From Hyaloperonospora brassicae (Eukaryota > Oomycota > Peronosporomycetes > Peronosporales > Peronosporaceae), in NCBI GenBank assembly GCA_947650285.1, contig CANTFL010000081.1, forward strand, positions 1 to 64,000: a stretch of 64,000 nucleotides of DNA. Direction: 5' to 3'. Each line of letters opens with the position of its first letter. Positions within the stretch are counted from its first letter, which is position 1. Below, in pieces: positions 11,136 to 24,463 of the stretch. The notes beneath the pieces are model-generated. The model saw only the letters and a program-made list of their open reading frames with translations. It was not told where the DNA came from and made no database searches. The position numbers and the translations under genes are program-made.

Positions 11136-13815
11136 CATATGCTTCATCCTTCCGAGCACAGAAAGATAAATTATGACCCTCCCTTCAATGGTCCACCAAA
11201 ATAGACCAAGAAGCGAATAATAGAGCACGACACAATATACTTCAGATTTTATACTTCAGCAATCGCATACTAGCCCCAGATCAAAGACGGTTCTACCCGA
11301 ATTTGAAATCTTTCCACCGATTATCTAGCGCAAAACGTACCGCAAAAATTCTGTCAAGCGACATACAGACCGGAATCCGCACATACACCAAACCGTCCTT
11401 CGCAATACTCCCTCACACTCGCACCGATAGAGCGCTGTTGTTATACTTCGCAACGTCAGTAATATCGTTGTCGTATTCAAAACCATGCACACAGGTCACT
11501 AATCCACGTACACGTTATCGTCAACAACTCCAACATCACATCATCACAAAGCACACAGTGCAACGCAATTTGTATCAAAATACTGTATTCGAATGCATAG
11601 CATATGAATACAACCTCTTTTTTCTCTCGCACACTTGATCACTCTGAAATAAATTCCAAAGCAATACTAGCGCACTTGTTTTATAATCAATACGTATTCT
11701 GGAAATGACGGAATCATTTTTAAAAGGATACATAGAGAAAACCATCAATTGCCACATTTCAATGTAGCACGTCACAACTAAGATTGCAAACATACTCTTA
11801 TTGTGAAGCAATTACCCGACCATTCAATTTGACACTAGAAACACTGAATGTATTTCCTGCACCTATCTCACAATTAGATAATACACTCCACAATGAAACA
11901 GAACGTTTCAATCATTCGTTTCAGTATCGTAAGTTAACTACGTTTCCTCAACCAATTCAAACAATCTCATTGTTCCGCGTCGATCAATCAATCAGAACAT
12001 CGACAATCATTCTTTTCAATAGAAGAAGTTAACTACGTTTCTGTATCAATCCGAATAACCAGTTTTGCCCCGCAGACTAATCCAGTCAAAAAGAACTTCA
12101 TAAATATTCCAATCATCAACTGTAAAGTTGAGAACCAACCTTACTATCAAATCAAGACAATTATTCCTTCCCACGTATCGATTTCTAGTTCTTTGCCAGC
12201 TATTCAAATCAATAGCAGAATCAAAAATCAGCTCTACAATTTATCCATCCAGTCCGTTCCGTCCCACAATCGATCAATAGTTCGTCCCCAATCACTCGCC
12301 TTACTAACATAATTATATCACTAACTCCACTATCAATCCAAACAATCCGTTTTTCTACGAATCATTCAGTCAAACTGCACTCACTATTGTCTCAATAGCA
12401 CGCCAACAAACCAACTTTACCATCAACCAAAAGACCCTTAAATATTACTATACCATCATTAATCAAAGTACCTCTACTATCTTCTTCAATAATACAGCTA
12501 ACAAACCCACCCTACATCAAATCACATACAGAACTATTTGGTCCCACAAAGGTAATAAATAGAACTACCCCCATCATTCGTTCTGATAATAGAATCAGCA
12601 AACTAACTCCACTACCAATCCAAACAGTATGTTCAACACCATCAACTCATCCAGAGAACTTCTCCAATCGTTCATTTCAATAATAATATCAATCAGTCAA
12701 CTCCATTATCAATCCGAATAAATGAGTTGAGTATCAATTAAAAAACAATAGAACAGTCCCGATAATTCTTATGAATAGTAAAATCAGCAAGCTAACTCCA
12801 CAACTAATTCAAAAAATAATGTTCGTATTGATCAACAATCAATAGAACGCCACCAATCATTCTTTTCAATAGTAAAGGTTGTTCACGAGCCCCTCGATCA
12901 ACCAACAGTCTTATTTTTTACAAATTGATCAATTGAGCTCCCTCAATTGATGTTGCGATTACAGTATGATATTAATTACTTAACAATTAGCCCCCAAAAT
13001 TAAATAAACCTTCTGGGGTGGCTAACGAACTATAATTCTTTTGATCTTTGCGCTGGACTGTGCAAAGAATAAGGCGAAACTTTAATTGCATCTTATTGAT
13101 CGATATCGGTGATCGAAATACTTCTTGGTTGATGATTCACGAGCTCTTTGAATGATTGCGCAGTCACACTTTGGCGCTATATGATTGATTAAAACGATGT
13201 CTGCTCGAATGCATGATAAAGAAAAGATCCTCGATTAGCAAGTGTATCCCAATCTTGTAATCAAAACTTTGACACAGTAGTTAGCGTTTTGGCAGCGATG
13301 AACGCCGGAGGTCAAAGTTGCGCAATCAAATTATTGTCGCCACTAGTTGTTCCGATTGATATTTCTTTCGTGAGATTCCATTTAATTATTTAGAAAAGCC
13401 GTCCGTTGTTCGTCAAACAAAAAAACCAAGAGAAATATGAACCACAGTAGTCGTCTCCTTACAACTTTCGTGAAAAGATTGACGAGCTGACACGGTACAA
13501 CGTTCCATGCGCCTATCTAGTCAATAGAAAAATCAACTAAACAGTCGTAGACTGATATGACGAGTCCATGTGATTGATTGTAGCACCTAGTGTTTCATGC
13601 AAGTACTGGAAACCTTCTTTCACTACTGAAGAAAGGTTATTCTAGGCTGTACAGCCAAATTTCAAGCTGAGAAGGAAATTGTCCTTAGAAAAGCCATATT
13701 GCGGCAAGACCGCCTCTACATTCAGGTATCCGGAAATTCAAACGGCTTAATGAGCTAGCAAGCCTTACAATAGTGCGTGCACATATTAAACACGACATTG
13801 ATTAATTGGGATTGT
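11136..13815. repeat. Left-arm rDNA-type spacer with subrepeats
   Basis: The stretch is AT-rich, has no supported gene, and recurs inverted at 18922-21599. From ~11900 to ~12850 it is built of diverged units of ~95 bp: 'atcagcaaactaactccac' near 12594, 'aatcagtcaactccattat' near 12691 and 'atcagcaagctaactccac' near 12783, with 'gttaactacgtttc' variants at ~11934 and ~12028. Spacing and position behind an 18S 5' end suggest rDNA intergenic-spacer subrepeats; this is inferred. Confidence 0.65.
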
Positions 13816-16800
13816 CTTTTGGTGGAGATATGGTGGTTTTAGAACGTAAGACAGCCTAAGCTGCCAATTTTTTAATAGATCTGTGCGTCATGGGTTATCT
13901 GAAAAGAATTTAGATATCTGAAGGGCAGGAATGTACCAATTTTGGTTCAAAGAGATATGACGGAAAAGTCTATTCAAGCTCATGCTCAAAGAGTTTTTTA
14001 AAAATACGTGAAGTAATTCCGTCAGGGCATCCTTGCTGTTTTTTGCTTGAGATTGTGCATGTTATCATTACTTAGATAAGTTTTTAATAATTGAAGATAC
14101 GCTCCATTCGTAAATATATGATGACTTTTATATATGCCTCTACAAAATGAAGTCAGGCTCAGTTACACGGAGCGCGTGAGATGACCGAACTTTATTGTCG
14201 ATATATAAACCTTGAGAATCCATCAAATATAAGATTTACTAAATATAATATGAGTTGCGGTAAGTACTTAGGCCAATGCTAGACTCCAAATGTGACAAGT
14301 ATGCTGAGGCAATGTAGCATGTAGCAAATGTTGGTAATGTTGTTTAATCAGCGTAAGAAAGATGACTGCGTCAACTTTTATTCTACATATGATTGTGAAA
14401 TAACATACTCCTTAGTCCTATTTGCGTATGGTCTTTGTGATATATATGTTTAGCTTCAGTGTCAATACGACCAGTATGAAGCGTAACAAGCCATAAACTG
14501 TATAAAATGGTCTATATGGCAAGCTTGTTTCGTATTTATCAAAAATAAAGATGGACAAAGATAAAATGTCAGATTTAAAGATAGAATATAAATTTTATTA
14601 TTCATTTGTTACACACACTAATACACTTACAAAGATTAGATCATCTTTTTATTATATGTATATGCATGGCAATTGAGATATACAGAATGATAGATAATTA
14701 ATACTTTTTTGCATATTCAAAGACGTAAATTGTCAACAAAAAACTAAAAAAAACGAATGCTCGATCGCTCGCCTAATAAGTTGGCCTTTTAAAATACATG
14801 AGGAAAATGACGGAATCATTTGTGATGTATAAATGTAGAATTACACAACATGAATCAATATTTAACAGAAGCCACATGCATATTAATAATAAGTATACAC
14901 AAAGTCATTATTATTATTGTGTCGATTTATATTTACAAATTAAAATGTTACATTTGTAGTGAAGATTGTAATGAAAGACACCAAGATTACCTTAACGTAC
15001 ATAAATATTAGACAAAATTACATTGAATAGGACAATTGTTATCGGAATTTCTTAGATAGGACACTTTTTATTTATTTAATAGATTGGACACTTATTAGTC
15101 TTTTTGGTCTGAGCCTCGCGAGCGACGCAAGGAAGTCCATTTAAGTTCCCCCTCGCAGTCTCGAAAGATCATCTCCGAGACATCATCCCTCCTGATTACT
15201 CTTCCCATCGCTCCAGACCTGCTTCTTTTACAGAATCCTCAACCAGCCGTCACGTGGCAGGATCACTCAAGAACCATCGCCGCTCCCACCCACTCTTATC
15301 TTTGCGCTTCTGCCAGTGTCATCGATCTTTCTTGTAGTCCGAGACCTCAAGTGTGTTATAAAACAATAACGTGCCACCCTGGTCGCGCATAAATAGGGTA
15401 CCGTAATTTTCCGTCAGTCGACCTCCGATAAGGTTTAAATTTCCTCAACAGCTCCTCGTTGTCAGTTAAACAATGAGAGACGTACCTGGTGGTCAAAACT
15501 GCACCGAGCGGAGCAGCGGGACGCTTTCCAGATCCAAGTGCAGCAAGAGGAACACCAGCTCGTGTTTGAAAAGCCATCACCGAATCGCTTCGTTACGCAG
15601 AAAGTCTGCGCGCGCTTGGTTCATTCGCCGTCTTGTATTCCTCTTATAGCTGGTGAAAGAATGTGTCATATCCTGTGGATAACAAAAAGGGGTCCTGTTC
15701 TGCGAATTTCCAATAAAATGGTCCTACTATGTCTAATTCCTCATATATTTAATACACACATCCTGCCTTTTTTAATGTTCATCTTGAATTCGGTATTGAA
15801 TAAAATTATGTTATGGCCTTATACAACTTGACATTATAAAGACGCAGCTCGGTATACAGGTGCGCGTAACTAAACCATGGTTGCGTGATCTCAAGCTGTT
15901 TAATAGTTGACAAATCTAAAGTAAGCAATACAAAATGGATAGCTTTGTCTTAAAACACGCCCATAATGAATCTTGCTATCATGTACAGATCTCCTACTCA
16001 AAAATTTTATCGACAGTCGACGAGACCAAGACCCATGTGGATAAACATTTGAGGTCAGGTGATAGATATCAATGACGATTTTAGGGGCGAGGTATAAAGA
16101 ATGCAAGTTTAGTCAGATAACCCGTCATATACCAATATTCCGAACGCTCTTGGTAAGTTCGAATTGCAAAAATTACAGTGATCGCCACTTTGCTACACTC
16201 GTCCTACTGACAGATCACTTACTGCTTCAAATTTTCTGTTTGAACTAATTATATTACATTTGCACCTTTCTGTTGCAAAAGATTGTAGGCACACTTCAGT
16301 GATTTTTATGTACATTGACTTGAATATATATCAATATGAAATTTGACCATTTATACAGTAACTTACTTTACAAAGACAATATTTATATTGATGCAGGAAC
16401 TATCTTTTTTAAAGGGGCAAAGAAAATCTATAATAGAATATATATTGCGCAAAGCCGTTTATTATGGTGCGAATACGCAAGGCAATCCATTATTCGAAGA
16501 TATAGTGTGATATTTGTACACATACCAAATAAAAATCATATGCATGCTTATGATACGCATCATAAGATCACAGTACCCATTTGATTAAAATTTATAAGTT
16601 ACCTTCCGTAATTATTGTCAAGTTATCTTGCGCAACGATGCAAAATCTGACAATAGCAAGTAGCTTGACAGGTTACGTGAGTCAAAAAAATTCATTATAC
16701 GTTGTGCAGCAAAATTAAATACACAAAAACGACTAGATACATAAACTCAGCATCCCATAATGTAGTAATTATATCGAATCAATATTTATTAAATGTAATG

Positions 16801-18921
16801 TGTTTTTGTATATACTATCTCTTTATCGATATTTGTTATGCTTGAAGTTTTGTACCTGGTTGTGATGTGCTAAGGGGTTATGCCCGAGATACCATACGGC
16901 TCACACGACTTTCTTGAGGACTTTTATTGCCGAATGTTACAAACATGTAATAAAAATCATGCGCATTCCCAGTGAACACCTTGACGACTTATACACTTGT
17001 CGTCAGATGGAGCGCAACGATTTAATCTTTAAACATCGAACCGTTCGCGACTGCCCCGTTTTTATGTTTGCTAACGTATCTAACTTACATCTTCAGTTAT
17101 ACAAATACATACCTTGTAAGGCGCATGCTGAACTCGAATATCTACATGCGGGTTTTAATAGCTCAACATTCTTTGTTATTTGGCAGAAAATTTGATCTCA
17201 GTAACGGAGGTGACTTGACCAATAGGCAGTATCTTCCTTAAGTATAGAGCAAAGTATGATAAAACTACACAACTTTATTATGGTAAAGATAGATGCAATC
17301 CGGTTTTTCAAAATCATAATATTCCGTTTCATTTGAACGTGTCGAAGGCCATTAAAGTGCAGCTGCAGCGGTTCACAGTCAGATAAGGAAAGTGATTTGG
17401 TGTCTACTGTGTTATTGCTAGCTTCATGCTGGGAGTTCTGCCTCCCAAACAGGTTTCATCATGTAATTGGCCAATACACATAATTTTTTATTCGGATGCA
17501 GATGACAATAGTTTGTATGCGACGAAGAGTATTTGTGTAACACAACAATCATTTAAATTTGTGCGGTTTAATCTGGTCTCTAACCTTTGTCAATCGACAC
17601 CGTTACGGTATATTGCACACGTTAAATGATTTGCTTCACCTCCTAAGATCTACAGATCTTATGAATTGTTAATTGCTACACAACTTAACACAAATTCGTG
17701 CTTGATCAACCTATGCTTAGACTGAAATTTTACCAAGCAAGCTAAAAATATCAGCAATACCATATTGAACTTTAGTAACCTATTACATTTTACATCGATA
17801 TGACAGATGATAGAATCGATGGCAGGTATGTTTTTTAACTCAAAAATTTTCCCGACGTGTACAGAAGTTGCGCGGGTGCCTGCATCAACGATATGTCATT
17901 TTATAAAGAAATGAGCACAGCATAAAATAATGACGATTTTCATCGCGTCTTAGTTGAAAAATACGATAATACATGTGCATTGTATTCTATACTAGGCATA
18001 AACAACGCGTTAAGTATTTATGTGAACCAGTAGCACACAAGGTACTTTGGGGTCGGAGCAATATTCGTTGCTAAAAGACTAGCTGCTATGCACACGATTA
18101 TGCGTAGCTGAAAACCATTTTGAGATAAATTAAATTGCAAGCCCGGCAGTTGTCTAGTGCATACCTACCCTGCTATATAAACGTATTTTAGAGATTTGTA
18201 TAGACACCATGGTATGGACATTCGATCGTTTCTTATCAACCAAACAATCAGTATTTATTTATCACTTGAAATTTTATGATTATCCGGAAGCAGAGTCAGA
18301 GGTGAAAGACGTGGGCTGCAAAACGAGGTCGCGCTCGTCCAACATAATCTACTTATACCATTTATCGCTTATAAATCCACATTTAGCAGTTGTGTAGCGA
18401 GATTATTCTGCAAAGTCCGACACAATCGGATACATCCATAGCGTATCATTAAATCAACACCAATTTGATGGATGCATACATCGGCTTGTCGATAACAGCC
18501 TCTGCATATTGTAATATTTGATGTTTGTCCTGACGTAATGCTTTACAGAATTATAAGTGAAGTAGCTATCCATATTATTGCTTGTGTTGCTCTTACCAAT
18601 CACCCTGTTCTGTGAGCGGCAAAAAAACCCTTTTGCTCGAGATTCGTCAATAAATGGTGGAAATAGATAGGTGGTGGATGCATTCAAATTTCTGAAAGCC
18701 CATTTATGTCTTGATCATAAAATATACGATGCAGCTCTTGCATCGGCCCAGGAATATAAATTATGCGCGTGCATAGATGACGAAGAGCCACCAGAAAGAT
18801 AAACAACAAATATCTCCTTTTAATTAAAAGTGATATACTAATGCCTTCATTAATTGATTTAGATCCAGCGCAATTACAACTTCTGTCATTTAAGCGACCA
18901 TGCGCTTGTGACGCGTAAAAA
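13816..18921. other. Unique AT-rich centre between the palindrome arms
   Basis: This sequence is not shared between the arms. It is AT-rich with scattered short frames I cannot support, except for the GC-richer island at about 15100-15680 (see the CG-1-like relic). I see no RNA gene, LTR or tandem array in the rest. Confidence 0.6.
15288..15580 (-). pseudogene. Possible CG-1 (CAMTA-type) domain relic
   Basis: The minus strand has a 74-residue frame from an ATG at 15580 ending near YPIYARP. After a one-base frame change the reading continues GGTLLFYN, VSDYKKDR, a TGA, then WQKRKDKSG. The order 'basic/aromatic segment - GG-LLFYN - YKKD - WxKRKD' resembles the CG-1 DNA-binding domain of calmodulin-binding transcription activators (G-LFLFNR, FRKDGH-WRKKKDG). 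The family was matched from memory, not by search. The frameshift and stop make it a relic. It sits in the only GC-richer island of the palindrome centre. Confidence 0.35.
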
Positions 18922-21599
18922 ACAATCCCAATTAATCAATGTCGTGTTTAATATGTGCACGCACTATTGTAAGGTTTGCTAGCTCAATCAAGCCGTTTGA
19001 ATTTCCGGATACCTGAATGTAGAGGCGGTCTTGCCGCAATATGGCTTTTCTAAGGACAATTTCCTTCTCAGCTTGAAATTTGGCTGTACAGCCTAGAATA
19101 ACCTTTCTTCAGTAGTGAAAGAAGGTTTCCAGTACTTGCATGAAACACTAGGTGCTACAATCAATCACATGGACTCGTCATATCAGTCTACGACTGTTTA
19201 GTTGATTTTTCTATTGACTAGATAGGCGCATGGAACGTTGTACCGTGTCAGCTCGTCAATCTTTTCACGAAAGTTGTAAGGAGACGACTACTGTGGTTCA
19301 TATTTCTCTTGGTTTTTTGTTTGACGAACAACGGACGGCTTTTCTAAATAATTAAATGGAATCTCACGAAAGAAATATCAATCGGAACAACTAGTGGCGA
19401 CAATAATTTGATTGCGCAACTTTGACCTCCGGCGTTCATCGCTGCCAAAACGCTAACTACTGTGTCAAAGTTTTGATTACAAGATTGGGATACACTTGCT
19501 AATCGAGGATCTTTTCTTTATCATGCATTCGAGCAGACATCGTTTTAATCAATCATATAGCGCCAAAGTGTGACTGCGCAATCATTCAAAGAGCTCGTGA
19601 ATCATCAACCAAGAAGTATTTCGATCACCGATATCGATCAATAAGATGCAATTAAAGTTTCGCCTTATTCTTTGCACAGTCCAGCGCAAAGATCAAAAGA
19701 ATTATAGTTCGTTAGCCACCCCAGAAGGTTTATTTAATTTTGGGGGCTAATTGTTAAGTAATTAATATCATACTGTAATCGCAACATCAATTGAGGGAGC
19801 TCAATTGATCAATTTGTAAAAATAAGACTGTTGGTTGATCGAGGGGCTCGTGAACAACCTTTACTATTGAAAAGAATGATTGGTGGCGTTCTATTGATTG
19901 TTGATCAATACGAACATTATTTTTTGAATTAGTTGTGGAGTTAGCTTGCTGATTTTACTATTCATAAGAATTATCGGGACTGTTCGATTGTTTTTTAATT
20001 GATACTCAACTCATTTATTCGGATTGATAATGGAGTTGACTGATTGATATTATTATTGAAATGAACGATTGGAGAAGTTCTCTGGATGAGTTGATGGTGT
20101 TGAACATACTGTTTGGATTGGTAGTGGAGTTAGTTTGCTGATTCTATTATCAGAACGAATGATGGGGGTAGTTCTATTTATTACCTTTGTGGGACCAAAT
20201 AGTTCTGTATGTGATTTGATGTAGGGTGGGTTTGTTAGCTGTATTATTGAAGAAGATAGTAGAGGTACTTTGATTAATTATGGTATAGTAATATTTAAGG
20301 GTCTTTTGGTTGATGGTAAAGTTGGTTTGTTGGCGTGCTATTGAGACAATAGTGAGTGCAGTTTGACTGAATGATTCGTAGAAAAACGGATTGTTTGGAT
20401 TGATAGTGGAGTTAGTGATATAATTATGTTAGTAAGGCGAGTGATTGGGGACGAACTATTGATCGATTGTGGGACGGAACGGACTGGATGGATAAATTGT
20501 AGAGCTGATTTTTGATTCTGCTATTGATTTGAATAGCTGGCAAAGAACTAGAAATCGATACGTGGGAAGGAATAATTGTCTTGATTTGATAGTAAGGTTG
20601 GTTCTCAACTTTACAGTTGATGATTGGAATATTTATGAAGTTCTTTTTGACTGGATTAGTCTGCGGGGCAAAACTGGTTATTCGGATTGATACAGAAACG
20701 TAGTTAACTTCTTCTATTGAAAAGAATGATTGTCGATGTTCTGATTGATTGATCGACGCGGAACAATGAGATTGTTTGAATTGGTTGAGGAAACGTAGTT
20801 AACTTACGATACTGAAACGAATGATTGAAACGTTCTGTTTCATTGTGGAGTGTATTATCTAATTGTGAGATAGGTGCAGGAAATACATTCAGTGTTTCTA
20901 GTGTCAAATTGAATGGTCGGGTAATTGCTTCACAATAAGAGTATGTTTGCAATCTTAGTTGTGACGTGCTACATTGAAATGTGGCAATTGATGGTTTTCT
21001 CTATGTATCCTTTTAAAAATGATTCCGTCATTTCCAGAATACGTATTGATTATAAAACAAGTGCGCTAGTATTGCTTTGGAATTTATTTCAGAGTGATCA
21101 AGTGTGCGAAAGAAAAAGAGGTTGTATTCATATGCTATGCATTCGAATACAGTATTTTGATACAAATTGCGTTGCACTGTGTGCTTTGTGATGATGTGAT
21201 GTTGGAGTTGTTGACGATAACGTGTACGTGGATTAGTGACCTGTGTGCATGGTTTTGAATACGACAACGATATTACTGACGTTGCGAAGTATAACAACAG
21301 CGCTCTATCGGTGCGAGTGTGAAGGAGTATTGCGAAGGACGGTTTGGTGTATGTGCGGATTCCGGTCTGTATGTCGCTTGACAGAATTTTTGCGGTACGT
21401 TTTGCGCTAGATAATCGGTGGAAAGATTTCAAATTCGGGTAGAACCGTCTTTGATCTGGGGCTAGTATGCGATTGCTGAAGTATAAAATCTGAAGTATAT
21501 TGTGTCGTGCTCTATTATTCGCTTCTTGGTCTATTTTGGCGGACCATTGAAGGGAGGGTCATAATTTATCTTTCTGTGCTCGGAAGGATGAAGCATATG
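18922..21599. repeat. Right-arm rDNA-type spacer with subrepeats
   Basis: It is the inverted copy of 11136-13815, subrepeats included (about 19880-20800). No supported gene. Small differences include GTTTGCTAGCTCAATC near 18976 against the left-arm version. Confidence 0.7.
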
Positions 21600-23417
21600 T
21601 GTGGAAAAGTCATAAATTAAATTTTATGATATGGATCGGTGGCCATCTAATTGAGGCGCCACGTACTGGTGAAAAATGGCACCAAGTGATCTGGCGATCC
21701 GATGAGAGACGGAAGGTAATCCCACGGAGATCGACGGACCGATCCAACGGTCGGCCGAAGGATGGACGTGGAACGGTCTGAGACGAGGCGCAGAAAGGGG
21801 TGATTTTCTTGGAACAATCTGGGACGAGTCGCAGACATCGATGATTTCCACGGTGCAATCTGGGACGAGGGACTAGATTGAACCAGAAGACCGATCTGAA
21901 CTGAGAAAGGTACTTCTGAGACCAAGCGATGCGACGTGACTCTGTGACAAAGTTGCAGCATCCAGGTGATCGAAGATACACATCACCGATCTCCAATGGG
22001 AGTACTGATTTAGGTTAATTATGGACCGATCTGGAAATGGGGATGTTTGTGGGAGTCCGTGGGACCGTTGTGAGAACTGTGGATGGTCCCATTGTGCGGA
22101 TAAACCCTTGAGGATGGTATCGGACCATGCACAACGAACGGAAGAACATATAGGGCCGGATCGCACTGTGTCGATCCTCAACGATCTCGAATTGGGCATC
22201 AGATCGGTCATGTTCCCTGCTGATTATGGATATATCGATGATGGAGCTATTGGATTGTGATATACATGCTTGTTGAAGGTCCATGAGTGATGTCGCAAAA
22301 GTTCAGACCGAAAGAGCCAGTGGAAGCCGGTCGAAGTGACGTCGCAAAATGGATTTAGACACGTTCCACATCTTGGATACTATTTTGGGCTTTTCGGTAC
22401 CAAAATTGGGTATTAGGTACCGCATTTGGAATTTGCTCCCTTTTTGGTGTCTAGGTACGATATCGGGAGTATTGGCGCGATCTTTGGAGCACAGGTCACG
22501 AGATTTCGACACTTGTTCAAGGGGGCGGTCAAGCTTAAAGGTGATATCGGTTTGGAGAGTGACCTACAGTTTGGAATAGGCTTAAGGATAGGATGGCTAT
22601 TAATTTGGTTGGATAATAAAACAGTTACCGTTTTTACATACAAAGCACGTCGCAGACTTCTCTTCCGGGCAGGATATTTGGTCTCCCGTCGATCAAGAGA
22701 CGTCGCACGCGCCGTGTTTCGTTTACTCACCTTGGATTGTTTGGCCAAGGTGGGGTTAAGGTAACTCAACTCAACTCAACTGCTAGGGTAACAGCAAACA
22801 ACGGTAAAGGAAAAGGATTTTGGTTACAAGATCGCGAGGCGGCTCAAGTGGTCAGAAGATCTGGACAAGGAGTTCAAGACAAGACCAAGCAAGACCGAAG
22901 CGATCTACAAGGCATATCGGCACGTTTCATTTTGGCGAAACAAGCAACCGATCCACCCACATTGCGCACTTCCGGCAAGATCGGCCGATCCCAAGACCAG
23001 ATCGGACCGATCCCAAGGCAAGATCGACGCAAGACTACTATTTGCTGAGTGAAGATTTCCGCACAGCAAAGACCCCGATCCCGACGACAAATCGAGATCG
23101 GTGCGATTCAAGATCGAGATCGCGACCTCTTTAACTAGAGATCGTCGCGACTCAAGATCAGGATCGCAGAACCCCTGTTCGTGGTGTGAAGATTTCCGCA
23201 CCGGAAGCGAACGCTCAACCCCAAACCCTCAGCGAGTTCGACATCTCCCAAGGCCGTTACGAAGAGCTCAAGCCAGCCCAACCGACGGGTACACAAGGTG
23301 AGCACAAGGTTATACAGCAAGGCACGGATCGGAGTACCCCCTCCGTGAGTCGGCAAGTCTGGGCAAGTGGAAGATCGACACTCACTAAAGTAATTTTGTG
23401 ATATCGACTTCACCACA
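21600..23417 (+). mobile_element. Solo LTR at the mirrored site
   Basis: It is a full 1,818-bp LTR with TGTGG and CCACA ends and TATG on both sides (21596-21599 and 23418-23421), the reverse complement of the CATA duplication in the left arm. No inside sequence is present. Diagnostic bases match the left-arm 3' LTR at some sites (TCACAAAATTAC near 23390, ACTCACGG near 23345, GTCACGTCGC near 21940) and the 5' LTR at others (AAGTGTCG near 22515, the CTTTTCC end), so it is a mosaic of the two, as expected from LTR-LTR recombination. Confidence 0.9.
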
Positions 23418-23572
23418 TATGTCCTCGGTTAATAGTGATGACGTTGGGGAATGCTGTGTTAGGGTTGAGACTGTATTGCTTTCGGGCGAAGCGGATTTGA
23501 TCTAGATACTTGTTTCTTCGTTGTTGTTTGTACTGGGGCGAAGTTTTCATCTTGATTAGTATGGAAGATATC
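23418..23572 (+). other. 18S 5' flank, right copy
   Basis: It is the mirror of 2234-2388. It lies between the solo LTR and the 18S 5' end and is the probable end of the external transcribed spacer. Confidence 0.6.
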
Positions 23573-24134
23573 AACCTGGTTGATCCTACCAGTAGTCATA
23601 CGCTTGTCTTAAAGATTACGCCATGCATGTCTAAGTATAAACATTATACTGTGAAACTGCGAATGGCTCATTATATCAGTTATAGTCTACTCGATAGTAC
23701 CTTACTACTTGGATGACCGTGGTAATTCTAGAGCTAATACATGCATAAATACCCAACTGTGTATTCGGGCGGGTAGCATTTATTAGATTGAAACCAATTC
23801 AGTCTTCGGGCTGGTATTGTGTTGAATCATAATAACTGTGCGGATCGTCCTTTCGGGCGATAAATCGATTGAGTTTCTGCCCTATCAGCTTTGGATGGTA
23901 GGATATGGGCCTACCATGGCATTAACGGGTAACGGGGAATTAGGGTTTGATTCCGGAGAGGGAGCCTTAGAAACGGCTACCACATCCAAGGAAGGCAGCA
24001 GGCGCGTAAATAAACCAATCATGATGCAGGGAAGGAGTGCAATAGATAACAACGCTCTGTCTCTTTGAGTCGAGTAATTGGAATAAGAGCAATTTAAATC
24101 ACTTAAGGTGGATCAATTAGATCTAAATCTGGTG
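23573..24134 (+). rRNA. Truncated 18S rRNA 5' fragment (pseudogene), right copy
   Basis: It starts AACCTGGTTGATCCTACCAG and follows the small-subunit 5' domain through 'GGCAGCAGGCGCGTAAAT' and 'AACAATTTAAATC'-like and 'GGATCAATT'-like blocks, stopping near 24134 before the 530 loop. It extends about 46 nt beyond the left copy's homology. It differs from the left copy at sites such as GGATGACCGTGG, where the left has GGATAACCGTAG, so the two have decayed separately. It is too short and altered to be functional. Confidence 0.93.
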
Positions 24135-24463
24135 CTATATACATTTATTGCTTAATAGAGCTTGGTATAGTGAGAGTATGTTAGCGATCAGAGATGGAAG
24201 TAACTCTCGGATCGATTAAGAGTCTAGAAACAATTAGACTTTTGCTCGGGTATGGTACAGTCGAGCACATGATGTAGTAGATAATTCCCCATATTTTCAC
24301 TCTGTCGATTGCGGGTTCGAGTCCAGCAGCAACAAAATCGATTGGATCGGAGAAAATGTGGAAACTGCGCCATGACCGGGACGTGTGAGGGCAGAGATCC
24401 GCTACGTCGTAGTTATGAGTACGCATGACTTTTAGGTAAACCCAGTTGTGAAGCACCCCTACA

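Larger units (their letters stand above)
1717..13815. repeat. Left arm of large inverted repeat (palindrome)
   Basis: Read in reverse complement, this arm matches 18922-24088 from the 18S fragment through the spacer. The match ends sharply at 13815 / 18922 on the inside and near 1717 / 24088 on the outside. The left arm is longer only because it keeps a full LTR element (two LTRs plus inside) where the right arm has one LTR. The arms differ by scattered substitutions and small indels, for example around 13745-13760 against 18985-18995. Confidence 0.9.
18922..24088. repeat. Right arm of large inverted repeat (palindrome)
   Basis: It is the reverse complement of the left arm (1717-13815), without the inside and one LTR of the Gypsy element. 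The inner match starts at 18922 with 'acaatcccaattaatcaatg', which mirrors 13815. The outer match ends in the 18S fragment near 24088. Confidence 0.9.

Noticed and set aside
24311..24340. T-arm-like 'gggttcgagtcc' suggesting a tRNA gene
   Set aside because: I could not fit an acceptor stem, D-arm and anticodon arm upstream on the plus strand.
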